Origin: Alphaproteobacteria bacterium | Lineage (GTDB): Bacteria > Pseudomonadota > Alphaproteobacteria > Rhizobiales > Devosiaceae | DNA: 10,143 bases | Direction: 5' to 3' | Assembly (NCBI GenBank): GCA_018820005.1 | Contig: JAHJOS010000056.1 | Coordinates: 1 to 10,143, forward strand | Shown here: piece by piece, positions 1 to 6,652 of the stretch | Numbering within the stretch: the stretch's first letter is position 1 | Layout: the number at the start of each line of letters is the position of its first letter | Position numbers and translations under genes: made by a program | Notes under the pieces: model-generated | Database searches by the model: none | What the model was told of the DNA's origin: nothing | What the model saw: the letters and a program-made list of their open reading frames with translations, nothing else

Positions 1-2
1 TC

Positions 3-218
3 ACCACCCAGTTTCGAATCGACGCCAACGCGCTCATCAACCAGGCTATCGCGGCCCTTGATAGCGGCGACGCCGGGGCACTTGACGCCGCGCTGCACAC
101 GCTCAAGGGCGTGGCCGCAACCTTGGGCTTCGCATCGATTTCCACCGCAGCCGATGACCTCCGTCATCGCCCGTTGACGACGGATGATCTGAATTCGCTG
201 TTGCAGCCAGCAGCTTAG
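3..218 (+). CDS. Hpt (histidine phosphotransfer) domain protein, C-terminal part
   Basis: The reading frame is open from the left edge to the TAG at 216-218, so only the last 71 residues are visible. It carries the Hpt signature HTLKGVAATLGF, with the phospho-accepting His encoded at 96-98, followed by a second amphipathic helix. In this family the His receives phosphate from one receiver domain and passes it to another in a phosphorelay. The piece could be the tail of a hybrid histidine kinase or response regulator, or a stand-alone Hpt protein; the missing N-terminus decides. The helix after the His is shorter than usual and ends in QPAA. It lies upstream of a chemoreceptor on the same strand, 175 bases away, so the two may not be co-transcribed. 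Confidence 0.8.
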   Translation, partial: TTQFRIDANALINQAIAALDSGDAGALDAALHTLKGVAATLGFASISTAADDLRHRPLTTDDLNSLLQPAA

Positions 219-381
219 CTACCCACCCCTAACTCATTGAATTTCTTTACTGATCGTGCCCAGCGTCGACCGACGATATAGTTAAGTACTTTTAAATTCT
301 TTGCCGGCAATTATCCCCGATGGCACGGGGGGGATCCGTTGCTTGGCGTTGATTGGAACCACTCAACGTGTGGACATTTTC

Positions 382-385
382 GGAG
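382..385 (+). promoter_or_regulatory. Ribosome binding site that decides the MCP start
   Basis: GGAG lies eight bases before the ATG at 394. The protein from this ATG begins MRLTRFTMSAGLFMVLLA, a normal N-terminal signal-anchor for a chemoreceptor. The frame is open back to a TTG at 301, but that start has no comparable ribosome binding site and would add a non-hydrophobic leader. Confidence 0.7.
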
Positions 386-393
386 ATTTGCGA

Positions 394-2367
394 ATGAGAC
401 TGACACGTTTTACGATGTCGGCAGGGCTCTTTATGGTGCTGCTCGCCACGGGCATTGCAACCTATACCGCGCTCACATCCATGGCGACGGACGCCGCCAA
501 CGAAGCGCTGTTTGAACAGACCATCGACAGCCTTACAGCCAGCCGCCATCTCACCGAAGCGGTTGGCAATGTGAAGCTCGACGTGGTTCAGGTGCAGCAG
601 TGGCTGACGGATATTTCGGCGACGCGCGGTCTTGACGGCCTCAATGACGGTTTCGACGCCGCCCAGGGTTTCGCCGATCGCTTCCCCAGTGACGTTGCCG
701 AGGCCCGCGCAATTGCCCTTGAAATTGGCGACCAGTCCATCGCCGCCGCGCTTGACCAGACCGAGGCGGCTTTTCCGGCCTATTATGCTGCGGGCAAGGC
801 CATGGCGCAGAGCTACATCGCCGATGGTCCCGCTGGCGGCAACACCATGATGGCCAGCTTTGACGCCGCAGCGGCCGAAATGGCCGTCGGCGTCGATCAG
901 ATGATTGCATCAACGGACAGTTTTGCCCAGTCGCTGGCTGATCGTGTCGCCGGGCAACAGGCGCAACTGCGCGAGGGACAATCGCATCTGCTCATGCTGC
1001 AGATTGCCGGCTTTGCCATCCTGATCCTGGCCATAGCGATCATGACGGGCTTTGTGGCCGGTTATGTGCTGCGGCGCCTGCGCGCCATGTCGGCCCGCAT
1101 GACCTCGATCGCGGCCAAGGACTACACAGTTGGGGTCTACGGTTCGAGCCTGTGGGATGAACTGCGCGACATGGCCGCAGCCGCCGATATCTTTCGCAGC
1201 AATGGGCTGGCCCTTGAGGCGCTGGCCCTTTCGGAAGCCGAGCAGGCCGAGGCGCGCCGCGCCGAACGGCGGGCGATGATGGCGGAATTGCAGGACGCCT
1301 TCGGCTCGGTGGTGGAGGCCTGTGTGTCCGGTGACTTCAACCGACGGGTACCGACCAGCTTTCCGGATCCTGAACTCAACGCTCTGGCGGTGAGCTTTAA
1401 TGGCCTGGTGGCCTCGATCGGCCAGGGCCTGGGCGATACCGCCGACGTCCTGTCAGCCTTTGCGCAATGCGATTTCTCGGTGCACATGGCGGACGAGCAA
1501 ATCGGCGCCTTCACCCGTCTGCGCGACGACACCAATGCGGTGGCGCGCACCCTGACCGAGGTCATCGCCAAACTGCGCCAGACCGCGGGCTCCCTGCACA
1601 CCGCCACCACGGAAATCCTGGAAGGCGCAAACGATCTGGCTGATCGCACGACCCGCCAGGCAGCTACCATCGAGCAGACCAGTGCGTCCATGGAGGCCCT
1701 GGCAGAGACGATCAGGCAAAATGCCGAGGGTGCCGCTGCGGCAGGAGCCCAAAGCAAGTCCGTCAGCGACATGGCGCTGGCCAGTGAACAGACCATGGTC
1801 AAGGCTACTGCGGCGATGAACAATATCTCGGAATCAACATCGCGGCTGCAGAGCTTCATTGGCGTGATCGACGATATTGCCTTCCAGACCAATCTGCTGG
1901 CACTCAACGCCAGCGTGGAAGCCGCGCGGGCGGGTGAGGCCGGCAAGGGCTTTGCCGTGGTGGCTGTTGAGGTTCGCCGGCTGGCGCAGTCTGCGGCAGT
2001 GGCCTCGCGTGATGCGCAGGGGCTGGTCGATCTCAGCGTTGCCGGCGTGCGCGATGGCAGCACGATCCTCAATGATGTTGCAGGCAGCCTTACGCAGGTG
2101 ACGCGGTCGATTGGCGAGACGGCGACCACGATGGAGCAGCTCGCCAGTGTCTGCCACGACCAGTCGCGGGCCGTTGCCGAAGTCACTATGGCCGTGCGGC
2201 AGATGGATGAGATGACGCAGCATAATGCTGCACTGGTGGAAGAGACCAACGCTGCCATCGAACAGACCGAGGCGCAGGCCCAGACGCTAGATGGGCTGAT
2301 CCGGGTCTTCACGATAGACAATGGCAGTTCAGGCTATGGTGGTACGGCGCGAAAACGCGCTGCCTGA
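394..2367 (+). CDS. Methyl-accepting chemotaxis protein (chemoreceptor)
   Basis: A 657-residue transmembrane chemoreceptor that would control the kinase CheA through CheW. Membrane helix 1 is at about residues 8-27, a helical periplasmic sensor of about 170 residues follows, and membrane helix 2 is at about 201-225. A HAMP domain follows (about 226-278), then an alpha-helical linker rich in Glu, Ala and Arg and a second HAMP-like stretch. The cytoplasmic signalling domain runs from about 390 to 640. Its hairpin tip is canonical, with QTNLLALNASVEAARAGEAG around residues 498-517 and then GFAVVAVEVRRLAQ. The sensor contains VVQVQQWLTDISATRG and resembles four-helix-bundle sensors; no ligand can be named. 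There is no C-terminal CheR/CheB-docking pentapeptide, as the protein ends GGTARKRAA. No che genes are adjacent, so it is probably an orphan receptor. Confidence 0.95.
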   Translation: MRLTRFTMSAGLFMVLLATGIATYTALTSMATDAANEALFEQTIDSLTASRHLTEAVGNVKLDVVQVQQWLTDISATRGLDGLNDGFDAAQGFADRFPSDVAEARAIALEIGDQSIAAALDQTEAAFPAYYAAGKAMAQSYIADGPAGGNTMMASFDAAAAEMAVGVDQMIASTDSFAQSLADRVAGQQAQLREGQSHLLMLQIAGFAILILAIAIMTGFVAGYVLRRLRAMSARMTSIAAKDYTVGVYGSSLWDELRDMAAAADIFRSNGLALEALALSEAEQAEARRAERRAMMAELQDAFGSVVEACVSGDFNRRVPTSFPDPELNALAVSFNGLVASIGQGLGDTADVLSAFAQCDFSVHMADEQIGAFTRLRDDTNAVARTLTEVIAKLRQTAGSLHTATTEILEGANDLADRTTRQAATIEQTSASMEALAETIRQNAEGAAAAGAQSKSVSDMALASEQTMVKATAAMNNISESTSRLQSFIGVIDDIAFQTNLLALNASVEAARAGEAGKGFAVVAVEVRRLAQSAAVASRDAQGLVDLSVAGVRDGSTILNDVAGSLTQVTRSIGETATTMEQLASVCHDQSRAVAEVTMAVRQMDEMTQHNAALVEETNAAIEQTEAQAQTLDGLIRVFTIDNGSSGYGGTARKRAA

Positions 2368-2371
2368 CCCG

Positions 2372-2411
2372 ATAGCGCGGGGGCCGGGAACACCGGCTCT
2401 CGCGCCGCTAT
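2372..2411 (+). terminator. Stem-loop just after the MCP gene, possible terminator
   Basis: Five bases after the MCP stop, ATAGCG (2372-2377) pairs with CGCTAT (2406-2411). Inside, GCCGG (2383-2387) pairs with CCGGC (2393-2397) across the loop GAACA, and parts of the intervening GC-rich bases can also pair. No T-run follows, so it may be a weak or Rho-assisted terminator, or protect the 3' end. Confidence 0.4.
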
Positions 2412-2506
2412 GGCCAGCCATCCCTGCCCTTCCCACGGCCGGAGCGGCGTCGTGCATACCCGCCGGGACGCCTCTGGCGCAATCAACAACCCGCATGCAA
2501 TGACAC

Positions 2507-2532
2507 ATCGGCAGCGCCAGGGCGGTGCCGAT
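2507..2532 (-). terminator. Hairpin downstream of the microprotein gene
   Basis: On the minus strand this begins five bases after the stop of the 43-residue gene. ATCGGCA pairs with TGCCGAT and CGC with GCG around the loop CCTG, with a single internal mismatch. That is ten base pairs in 26 bases. The T-run after it is poor (GTGTCATTG), so efficient intrinsic termination is uncertain. It could also end read-through transcripts coming from the MCP side. Confidence 0.45.
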
Positions 2533-2536
2533 ATCG

Positions 2537-2668
2537 TCACGCCGGAATAGCCCCGCTATAGGCGATCACCAGTACAACCATGGCCAGTGAGAACAGGCCT
2601 ACCAGGATCAGCGCACGCCACAACGGCGCCATCCAATGGGCGGCTCGACTGCTGTGATTGGGCTGCAT
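2537..2668 (-). CDS. 43-residue single-pass membrane microprotein
   Basis: This short frame starts at ATG 2668-2666 and stops at TGA 2539-2537. The product begins MQPNHSSRAAHWMAPLWRAL, continues as one strongly hydrophobic helix (about residues 17-37, including ILVGLFSLAMVVLVIAY) and ends SGAIPA. A basic or polar N-terminus before a single helix suggests an inner-membrane protein with a cytoplasmic N-terminus. Three signs favour a real gene: AGGAG at 2681-2677, eight bases before the ATG; a candidate promoter just upstream; and a hairpin directly after the stop. I recognise no family. It could be a small regulatory or accessory membrane protein, but no partner is visible. Chance hydrophobic frames do occur in GC-rich DNA, so confidence is moderate. 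Confidence 0.6.
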   Translation of the reverse strand: MQPNHSSRAAHWMAPLWRALILVGLFSLAMVVLVIAYSGAIPA

Positions 2669-2676
2669 TGAGCTTA

Positions 2677-2681
2677 CTCCT
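2677..2681 (-). promoter_or_regulatory. Ribosome binding site of the microprotein gene
   Basis: On the minus strand this reads AGGAG, eight bases before the ATG at 2668. It is one of the best matches to the anti-Shine-Dalgarno sequence in the window and is a main reason for calling such a short gene. Confidence 0.6.
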
Positions 2682-2701
2682 GTGAACTACGCGCGCACAT
2701 C

Positions 2702-2730
2702 ATTTAAATGCCACCGATAGCATTAAACAA
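2702..2730 (-). promoter_or_regulatory. Candidate sigma70-type promoter of the microprotein gene
   Basis: On the minus strand TTGTTT (2730-2725) and TTAAAT (2707-2702) are separated by 17 bases. The -10 matches four of six consensus positions and the -35 is weaker. Transcription would start near 2695 and give a leader of about 27 bases. The stretch is AT-rich within GC-rich surroundings. This is inference from motif and spacing only. Confidence 0.3.
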
Positions 2731-2757
2731 CCCATCACCAGATAAAACTCATCGACT

Positions 2758-2784
2758 TGATTAATACGGCCGCTAGCTTAATCA
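2758..2784. promoter_or_regulatory. 27-base dyad, operator-like
   Basis: TGATTAA (2758-2764) and TTAATCA (2778-2784) form perfect seven-base arms around 13 bases. It lies 28 bases upstream of the candidate promoter for the 43-residue gene, a position suited to an activator or repressor site. No regulator can be assigned. Confidence 0.3.
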
Positions 2785-2861
2785 CATCGTCGGCGGCGCG
2801 CTGCGGTACATCCGGGAGGAGTATTCAAGCGCTGGTGTTGTCCCAAGCCAACCGACCGCCA

Positions 2862-2885
2862 GTGCCGCCGTGGACGCGGCGGCAC
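2862..2885. repeat. Stem-loop 1 of the intergenic cluster
   Basis: GTGCCGCCG (2862-2870) and CGGCGGCAC (2877-2885) are perfect nine-base arms around the loop TGGACG. The stem is almost entirely G and C and would be very stable in RNA of either strand. Confidence 0.6.
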
Positions 2886-2897
2886 ACCATTGTTCCC

Positions 2898-2916
2898 GAT
2901 CCGAACAGGCCGGATC
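2898..2916. repeat. Stem-loop 2 of the intergenic cluster
   Basis: GATCCG (2898-2903) and CGGATC (2911-2916) are perfect six-base arms around a seven-base loop. Alone it would be unremarkable; it matters because it sits between larger hairpins. Confidence 0.4.
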
Positions 2917-2932
2917 TGAGGGGCAAGTATGC

Positions 2933-2985
2933 TCCGCGCAATACGCAGTCGTTCGGCCGTGACCCGAACGATTGCGTTGCGCGGA
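2933..2985 (+). repeat. Stem-loop 3, long 22-bp hairpin
   Basis: The arms 2933-2956 and 2964-2985 pair over 22 base pairs around the loop CCGTGAC. The only flaws are a two-base bulge near 2942-2943 and one G-T pair (2948 with 2972). In plus-strand RNA that pair is an allowed G-U wobble; in minus-strand RNA it becomes a C-A mismatch, so the plus-strand RNA forms the better stem. This is far longer than chance would normally give. No T-run follows, so it is not a standard terminator. Confidence 0.75.
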
Positions 2986-2999
2986 ATGGCGCAAGCCAT
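2986..2999 (+). repeat. Stem-loop 4, short hairpin with GCAA tetraloop
   Basis: ATGGC (2986-2990) and GCCAT (2995-2999) close the loop GCAA, a GNRA-type tetraloop when read on the plus strand. It abuts the long hairpin without a gap, so the two could stack coaxially in RNA. Confidence 0.4.
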
Positions 3000-3056
3000 C
3001 AAAGCGGCCACGCGCATCCGCCTGTCGAGCTCGATTTGCAACCACTTCAAACGCGA

Positions 3057-3082
3057 TGCGCCGACGGTTGACCGCCGGCGCA
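3057..3082. repeat. Stem-loop 5, 11-position stem with TTGA loop
   Basis: TGCGCCGACGG (3057-3067) and CCGCCGGCGCA (3072-3082) pair at ten of eleven positions around TTGA. The exception is A-C on the plus strand, which is an allowed U-G pair in minus-strand RNA. On the minus strand it begins about 50 bases after the dctM stop and is followed by a weak T-rich stretch (TCGCGTTTG). It may therefore end or protect the dctPQM transcript. Confidence 0.5.
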
Positions 3083-3131
3083 CTGCTCAATTCCCGATTG
3101 GTCGGCGTGAAGTTGCCGCCCGCGTATCAGC

Positions 3132-4730
3132 CTAGCGCGCTAGCATGATCTCGGGACCCATCATGGCGTAGGGCAGCATGGTCGAGAGTGCTGGCACGTA
3201 AGTCACGATAACCAGGAAGATCAACAGGACCACGACGAAGGGCAGTGCTGCCTTGACCACCTGCGCCAGACTCATCCCGGTAATGCCCGAGGTCACGAAC
3301 AGGTTCAGCCCAATTGGCGGCGTCACCATCCCGATCTCCATGTTCACCACCATGATGAACCCCAGATGAATGGGATCGATCCCCAACTCCATGGCGATCG
3401 GGAACACCACCGGCGCAACAATCAGCAGCAGCCCTGAAGGCTCCATGAACTGACCACCGATTAGCAGCAGCACGTTGACGGCAATAAGGAAGGTGAACCA
3501 GTTGAAGCCTGCGCCCAGCATCCAGTCCGTGATGGTTTGAGGAATGCGTTCGGCCGTCAGCGTGTGGGCAAACAGCAGGGCGTTCACGATGATGAACATC
3601 AGCATCACCGTGGTCTTGGCACTGTCGACCATGGCCTTGTTGGTATCGCCATGGAACAGGGCTGGCACGAAACGTCGGGCGATCAGCACCAGGTTGTAGC
3701 CCCACACCGGCAGACCCGCGAAAAAGGTGAACGGGCTGGGTTGCTGGCGGGCATAGGGGTAACCAAACAGAACGCCTGCGGCCAGAACGAGCCCCACGAC
3801 CAGGCGCGCATTGGTCCCCATGCTGCCCAGGAAGAAGAACGACGAGATCATCCAGACCACGAGAATGGCCAGCGCATAGACGGTGGCCTTGAAGCCAACC
3901 AGCGTTTTGGCGCTGGCGCCCTCAGGCACCCAGGGCATGCCCTTGAGCGGCCCCATGTCGCGATAGACGAACAGCGCGACAAGCACGGAGTAGACTGCCG
4001 CCACTGAGGCTGCTTCTGTTGGCGTGAACGCGCCGCCATAGATGCCGCCGATGATGATGAAGATCAGGAACAGACCCCAGCTGGCGTCCTTGTCAGCAGC
4101 CAGGATTTCGCCATAGCCGCGCCAGGGTTCGGATGGCAGATTGCGGCGACGGGCGACAAAGTAGATGGCAACCATCAGCATCAGGCCGGCAACCAGGCCT
4201 GGTACGATACCGGCTAGGAACATGCGGCCCACCGACACATTGGTGGCGGTCGCATAGACCACCATCACGATCGAGGGTGGGATCAAGATACCCAGCGTGC
4301 CGGCGTTTGCGATGATACCGGCCGAGAACTCCTTGGAGTAGCCCACTTGCCGCATTGCGGCGATGGCAATGGTGCCGATTGCCACCACGGTCGCGGGCGA
4401 GGAACCCGAGAGCGCTGCAAACATCATGCAGGCCAGCACCGAGGCCATTGCAAGACCACCCCGGAAGTGTCCGACGCTGGCCACGGCAAGCCGAATGATG
4501 CGGCGCGCCACACCACCGGTGGACATGAAGGTTGATGCCAACACAAAGAAGGGAATGGCCAGCAGAGTGTAGTTCTGCGACGCCGAAAACAGCTGCAGCG
4601 CGACCGAGGACATGCTGTCAGTCGAGAACAGCGCGATAGTCAGCACGCTCGACAGACCCAGGGCCACCGCGATGGGGACGCCCATGAACAGCAGCGTCAA
4701 CACCATGACGAAAAGGATGATGGATTCCAT
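3132..4730 (-). CDS. dctM: TRAP transporter large permease subunit, extended form
   Basis: The ion-coupled permease of a tripartite TRAP importer, in the inner membrane, 532 residues. Family landmarks are AGTLGILIPPS at 143-153, GGAFTPTEAASVAAVY at 232-247 and NMEIGMVTPPIGLNLFV at 463-479, with hydrophobic helices over most of the length. Typical DctM proteins have about 425-440 residues. Here about 100 extra residues lie between VYRDMGPLKG (255-264) and NKAMVDSAKTTVM (364-376). They include two likely added membrane helices at about 283-302 and 308-326. The start is four bases after the dctQ stop, with AAGGA inside the end of dctQ, so translation is probably coupled. Substrates of the family are C4-dicarboxylates and many other organic acids; dctBD nearby favours dicarboxylates, but the sequence does not prove it. 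Confidence 0.93.
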   Translation of the reverse strand: MESIILFVMVLTLLFMGVPIAVALGLSSVLTIALFSTDSMSSVALQLFSASQNYTLLAIPFFVLASTFMSTGGVARRIIRLAVASVGHFRGGLAMASVLACMMFAALSGSSPATVVAIGTIAIAAMRQVGYSKEFSAGIIANAGTLGILIPPSIVMVVYATATNVSVGRMFLAGIVPGLVAGLMLMVAIYFVARRRNLPSEPWRGYGEILAADKDASWGLFLIFIIIGGIYGGAFTPTEAASVAAVYSVLVALFVYRDMGPLKGMPWVPEGASAKTLVGFKATVYALAILVVWMISSFFFLGSMGTNARLVVGLVLAAGVLFGYPYARQQPSPFTFFAGLPVWGYNLVLIARRFVPALFHGDTNKAMVDSAKTTVMLMFIIVNALLFAHTLTAERIPQTITDWMLGAGFNWFTFLIAVNVLLLIGGQFMEPSGLLLIVAPVVFPIAMELGIDPIHLGFIMVVNMEIGMVTPPIGLNLFVTSGITGMSLAQVVKAALPFVVVLLIFLVIVTYVPALSTMLPYAMMGPEIMLAR

Positions 4731-4734
4731 GGTG

Positions 4735-5409
4735 TTATTCCTTCACCGCGTCTTTGTTCTCAGCCACAAGCTCTTCGGCTTCGTGGCTGGCGATGATGTA
4801 TTGGCGCTGGTCCAGCGCGATGGCGATGGCGGCCTGCAGGCTGCGGTAGGCGAAAAGCGCCAGCCCGATCGGCAGGATGAGATAGGCGATCCAGCGCTGC
4901 ACGCGCTCCTGCAGCCCAAAGCTGTTCTGCGCCCATTCGGGGTAGCGCAGATCGTCCAGGCCAATGCCGACCTTGAACATCTTGGCCCAGTAGTCGATGG
5001 CACCGCCGCGCACATTGATGCCGAAAATCTGCAACCAATCGGCGTAGAGCAGCGTGACCGCGTACAGCACGCAGGCGAGCGCCGCAGCGACCGCCATGAT
5101 GCGCGACAGCCGCCCCGGCAACAGGTTGAGGACAATATCGACGCCCAGGTGTGAGTTGATCTTGATGGCATAGCTCATGCCGAACAGGATCAGCCAGGCG
5201 AACAGGATACGAGTGAACTCGAGTGCCCCGCCCCAGCCCGTGCCAAAGCCGTAGCGCATCACCACCTGGGTGAAACTGACCAGCGTCAGTGCCGCCATCA
5301 GGATGGCCAGCACGCCTTCTTCAAAGCGCCTGGTGGAGTCGGGCCACCGCCGCTCAATCAAAAACAGCGCTGCAATCAGCACCGCTATCGTTATGACCAT
5401 TTGTGTCAT
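4735..5409 (-). CDS. dctQ: TRAP transporter small permease subunit
   Basis: The small membrane subunit that pairs with DctM and docks the loaded DctP, 224 residues. Hydrophobic segments lie at about 3-18, 32-50, 64-82, 103-122 and 172-190. The segment after the second helix (MRYGFGTGWGGALEFTRILF) and NSHLGVDIVLNLLPGRLSR are typical of DctQ. It is longer than the usual 160-180 residues because of an N-terminal hydrophobic segment and a 50-residue hydrophilic loop before the last helix (containing DDLRYPEWAQ). The start at 5409 has GAGGG four bases upstream, a short spacing; a second ATG at 5400 is possible. It is the middle gene of dctPQM, separated from dctP by 71 bases that hold a perfect palindrome. 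Confidence 0.92.
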   Translation of the reverse strand: MTQMVITIAVLIAALFLIERRWPDSTRRFEEGVLAILMAALTLVSFTQVVMRYGFGTGWGGALEFTRILFAWLILFGMSYAIKINSHLGVDIVLNLLPGRLSRIMAVAAALACVLYAVTLLYADWLQIFGINVRGGAIDYWAKMFKVGIGLDDLRYPEWAQNSFGLQERVQRWIAYLILPIGLALFAYRSLQAAIAIALDQRQYIIASHEAEELVAENKDAVKE

Positions 5410-5444
5410 TCTGCCCTCAATGGTGCTGACGTGCCAAAGCAGTG

Positions 5445-5474
5445 GGGGTCGACGCCGGATCCGGCGTCGACCCC
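5445..5474. repeat. Perfect 30-base palindrome between dctP and dctQ
   Basis: The left arm GGGGTCGACGCCGGA (5445-5459) is exactly complementary to the right arm at 5460-5474. On the transcript it begins six bases after the dctP stop and would form a hairpin of 13 or more base pairs. Palindromes at this position are known in binding-protein transporter operons, where they protect the upstream mRNA or partly terminate transcription so that more binding protein than permease is made. That role here is inferred. It could also be one copy of a dispersed palindromic repeat. Confidence 0.85.
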
Positions 5475-5480
5475 AGTTTG

Positions 5481-6482
5481 CTATTTGGTGTTGGCCGCTT
5501 CGGCCGCAGCGATATTGTCGGCGCCGATATCGTCTTCGAACTGCGCCCAGACCGGCTTCATGACATCGACCCAGGCCTGCCGCTGCTCGGCGGTCAGTTC
5601 GCGGATGGTGCCGCCGGCATCAAGGATATTCTGGCGGTTCTTGGCTTCCTGGGCGGCCACCGAGTCATTGGCGGAGATGGTGACTTCCTCGGCGATCTTG
5701 AGGAACTGGTCACGCACTTCGGGCTCGAGCGAGTTAAGCCATTCGGTTGATGTCACCAGCAGATAGGCCAGCAGTTGGTGGTTGGTTTCGGTGATGCCAT
5801 CCTGCACTTCAAAGAACTTCTGGGTGTAGATGTTGGACCAGGTGTTTTCCTGGCCGTCGACGACCTTGGTCTGCAGGGCGCCATAGACTTCCGAGAAAGC
5901 CAGCTTCTGAGCCGAACCGCCCATGGCGTCGATCATGGCTTCGGCGACGTCTGAGGTCTGAATCCGGAATTTCAGCCCGCTCCCATCGGAAGGCAGCAGC
6001 AGCGGCTTGTTGGCCGAGAACTGCTTGAGGCCCGAGGACCAGTAACCCAGGCCGGTGTACCCGACGTCTTCGGTGGCCAGCAGCAGTTCCTTGGCCGTGT
6101 CGGTGGCAAAGAACCGGCTGACGGCATCCAGGTCGGCGAACAGGAAGGGCAGGTCGAACAGACGGTACTTGAGCGTATAGGCTTCAAATTTGGATAGCGA
6201 GGGCGCCGCCAACTGCACATCGCCCAGCAGCAGCGCTTCCATCACCTTGTCATCGTCGAAAAGCGTGGAATTGGGGAATACTTCCATGCACGCAATGCCG
6301 TTCATCTCGTCATTGACGCGCTGGGCAAAAAGGGTCGCCGCATCGCCCTTTGGGTGACCGGTCGCCGCCACCACATGGGCGAACTTGATTACCATCTCGC
6401 CGTCATCACACTGGGCCATCGCGGTCTGGGTGCCCAGCGCCATGGCGCCAAGTGTCAGGGCTGTTGCCAGAAAAGTCTTCAT
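5481..6482 (-). CDS. dctP: TRAP transporter substrate-binding protein (periplasmic)
   Basis: The periplasmic solute receptor of the TRAP importer, 333 residues. A signal peptide MKTFLATALTLGAMALGTQT ends AMA, with likely cleavage after residue 23. GLKFRIQTSDV carries the conserved Arg (173) that normally binds the substrate carboxylate, and EVYGALQTKVVDGQEN (198-213) is the family signature. Cys25 and Cys65 could form a disulfide. I chose the start at 6482 because GGGAG lies seven bases upstream and a signal peptide follows at once; the frame is open to 6572, but that start would bury the signal peptide. It heads dctPQM. A C4-dicarboxylate such as succinate or malate is the likely ligand by family resemblance and the nearby dctBD, but other organic acids are possible. 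Confidence 0.93.
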   Translation of the reverse strand: MKTFLATALTLGAMALGTQTAMAQCDDGEMVIKFAHVVAATGHPKGDAATLFAQRVNDEMNGIACMEVFPNSTLFDDDKVMEALLLGDVQLAAPSLSKFEAYTLKYRLFDLPFLFADLDAVSRFFATDTAKELLLATEDVGYTGLGYWSSGLKQFSANKPLLLPSDGSGLKFRIQTSDVAEAMIDAMGGSAQKLAFSEVYGALQTKVVDGQENTWSNIYTQKFFEVQDGITETNHQLLAYLLVTSTEWLNSLEPEVRDQFLKIAEEVTISANDSVAAQEAKNRQNILDAGGTIRELTAEQRQAWVDVMKPVWAQFEDDIGADNIAAAEAANTK

Positions 6483-6509
6483 TGTCTCGCTCCCGAAGCT
6501 GATTGTCGC

Positions 6510-6526
6510 GACGCATTGATTGCGTC
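6510..6526. promoter_or_regulatory. 17-base dyad near the predicted dctP transcription start
   Basis: GACGCA (6510-6515) and TGCGTC (6521-6526) are perfect six-base arms around TTGAT. The dyad spans the transcription start predicted from the sigma54-like element (near 6520). It could be an operator or a leader hairpin. Confidence 0.35.
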
Positions 6527-6530
6527 TATG

Positions 6531-6546
6531 AGCAAGCACTGGCCCG
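6531..6546 (-). promoter_or_regulatory. Candidate sigma54 (-24/-12) promoter of dctPQM
   Basis: On the minus strand GG (6545-6544) is followed by exactly ten bases and then GC (6533-6532), in the context TTGCT, which matches the -12 consensus. The -24 half (CGGGCCA) keeps only the GG pair and one C of TGGCACG. The leader would be about 38 bases. A sigma54 promoter is expected if the neighbouring DctD controls this operon. Confidence 0.35.
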
Positions 6547-6652
6547 CAGCGGAAGGTAAGGACAACCGGCAATCACGCCCAATGTGTCACAAATGTGCCC
6601 GCCATCGCGGCGAATGGGTGGAAACGGTAACATCGAGCCCCGACCGTGGGGA

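Larger units (their letters stand above)
2669..3131. other. 463-base gap without a convincing gene; structured non-coding region
   Basis: Between the microprotein and the end of dctM no frame gives a recognisable protein. The left part (2669-2784) is AT-rich and looks regulatory. The right part (2862-3082) holds five stem-loops, described in separate entries. Frames of about 68-104 residues run through it on both strands. They are rich in Arg and Pro, match nothing I know and have mediocre codon use. It could be a mobile palindromic repeat element, a structured RNA, the 3' untranslated region of dctPQM, or a decayed gene. Confidence 0.6.

Noticed and set aside
321..337. TGGCACG (321-327) upstream of the chemoreceptor, like the -24 half of a sigma54 promoter.
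   Set aside because: The correctly spaced -12 position reads GGATC rather than TTGC; the nearest TTGC is too far downstream.
301..393. In-frame extension of the chemoreceptor to a TTG at 301.
   Set aside because: It lacks a good ribosome binding site, crosses a seven-G tract (327-333) and would put a hydrophilic leader before the membrane anchor. ATG 394 has GGAG at proper spacing.
1137..2321. Long open frame (394 codons) opposite the chemoreceptor.
   Set aside because: It is a shadow of the GC-rich codon pattern. The product is Ser/Arg-rich without domains, while the plus-strand frame is a clear MCP.
2814..2821. GGGAGGAG, a near-perfect ribosome binding site.
   Set aside because: No ATG follows at usable spacing, and the GTG/TTG frames nearby give no convincing protein.
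2862..3082. Stem-loop cluster as a retron RNA, tmRNA or RNase P RNA.
   Set aside because: No reverse transcriptase is nearby, and the conserved cores of tmRNA and RNase P RNA were not found.
2929..3135. 68-codon plus-strand frame with GAGGGG before its ATG.
   Set aside because: The Arg-rich product matches nothing known, its codon use is mediocre, and its first codons are entirely inside the 22-bp hairpin. I favour non-coding structure but cannot exclude it.
3537..4007. 156-codon plus-strand frame inside dctM.
   Set aside because: His/Gln-rich antisense shadow of membrane-protein codons; dctM is unmistakable on the other strand.
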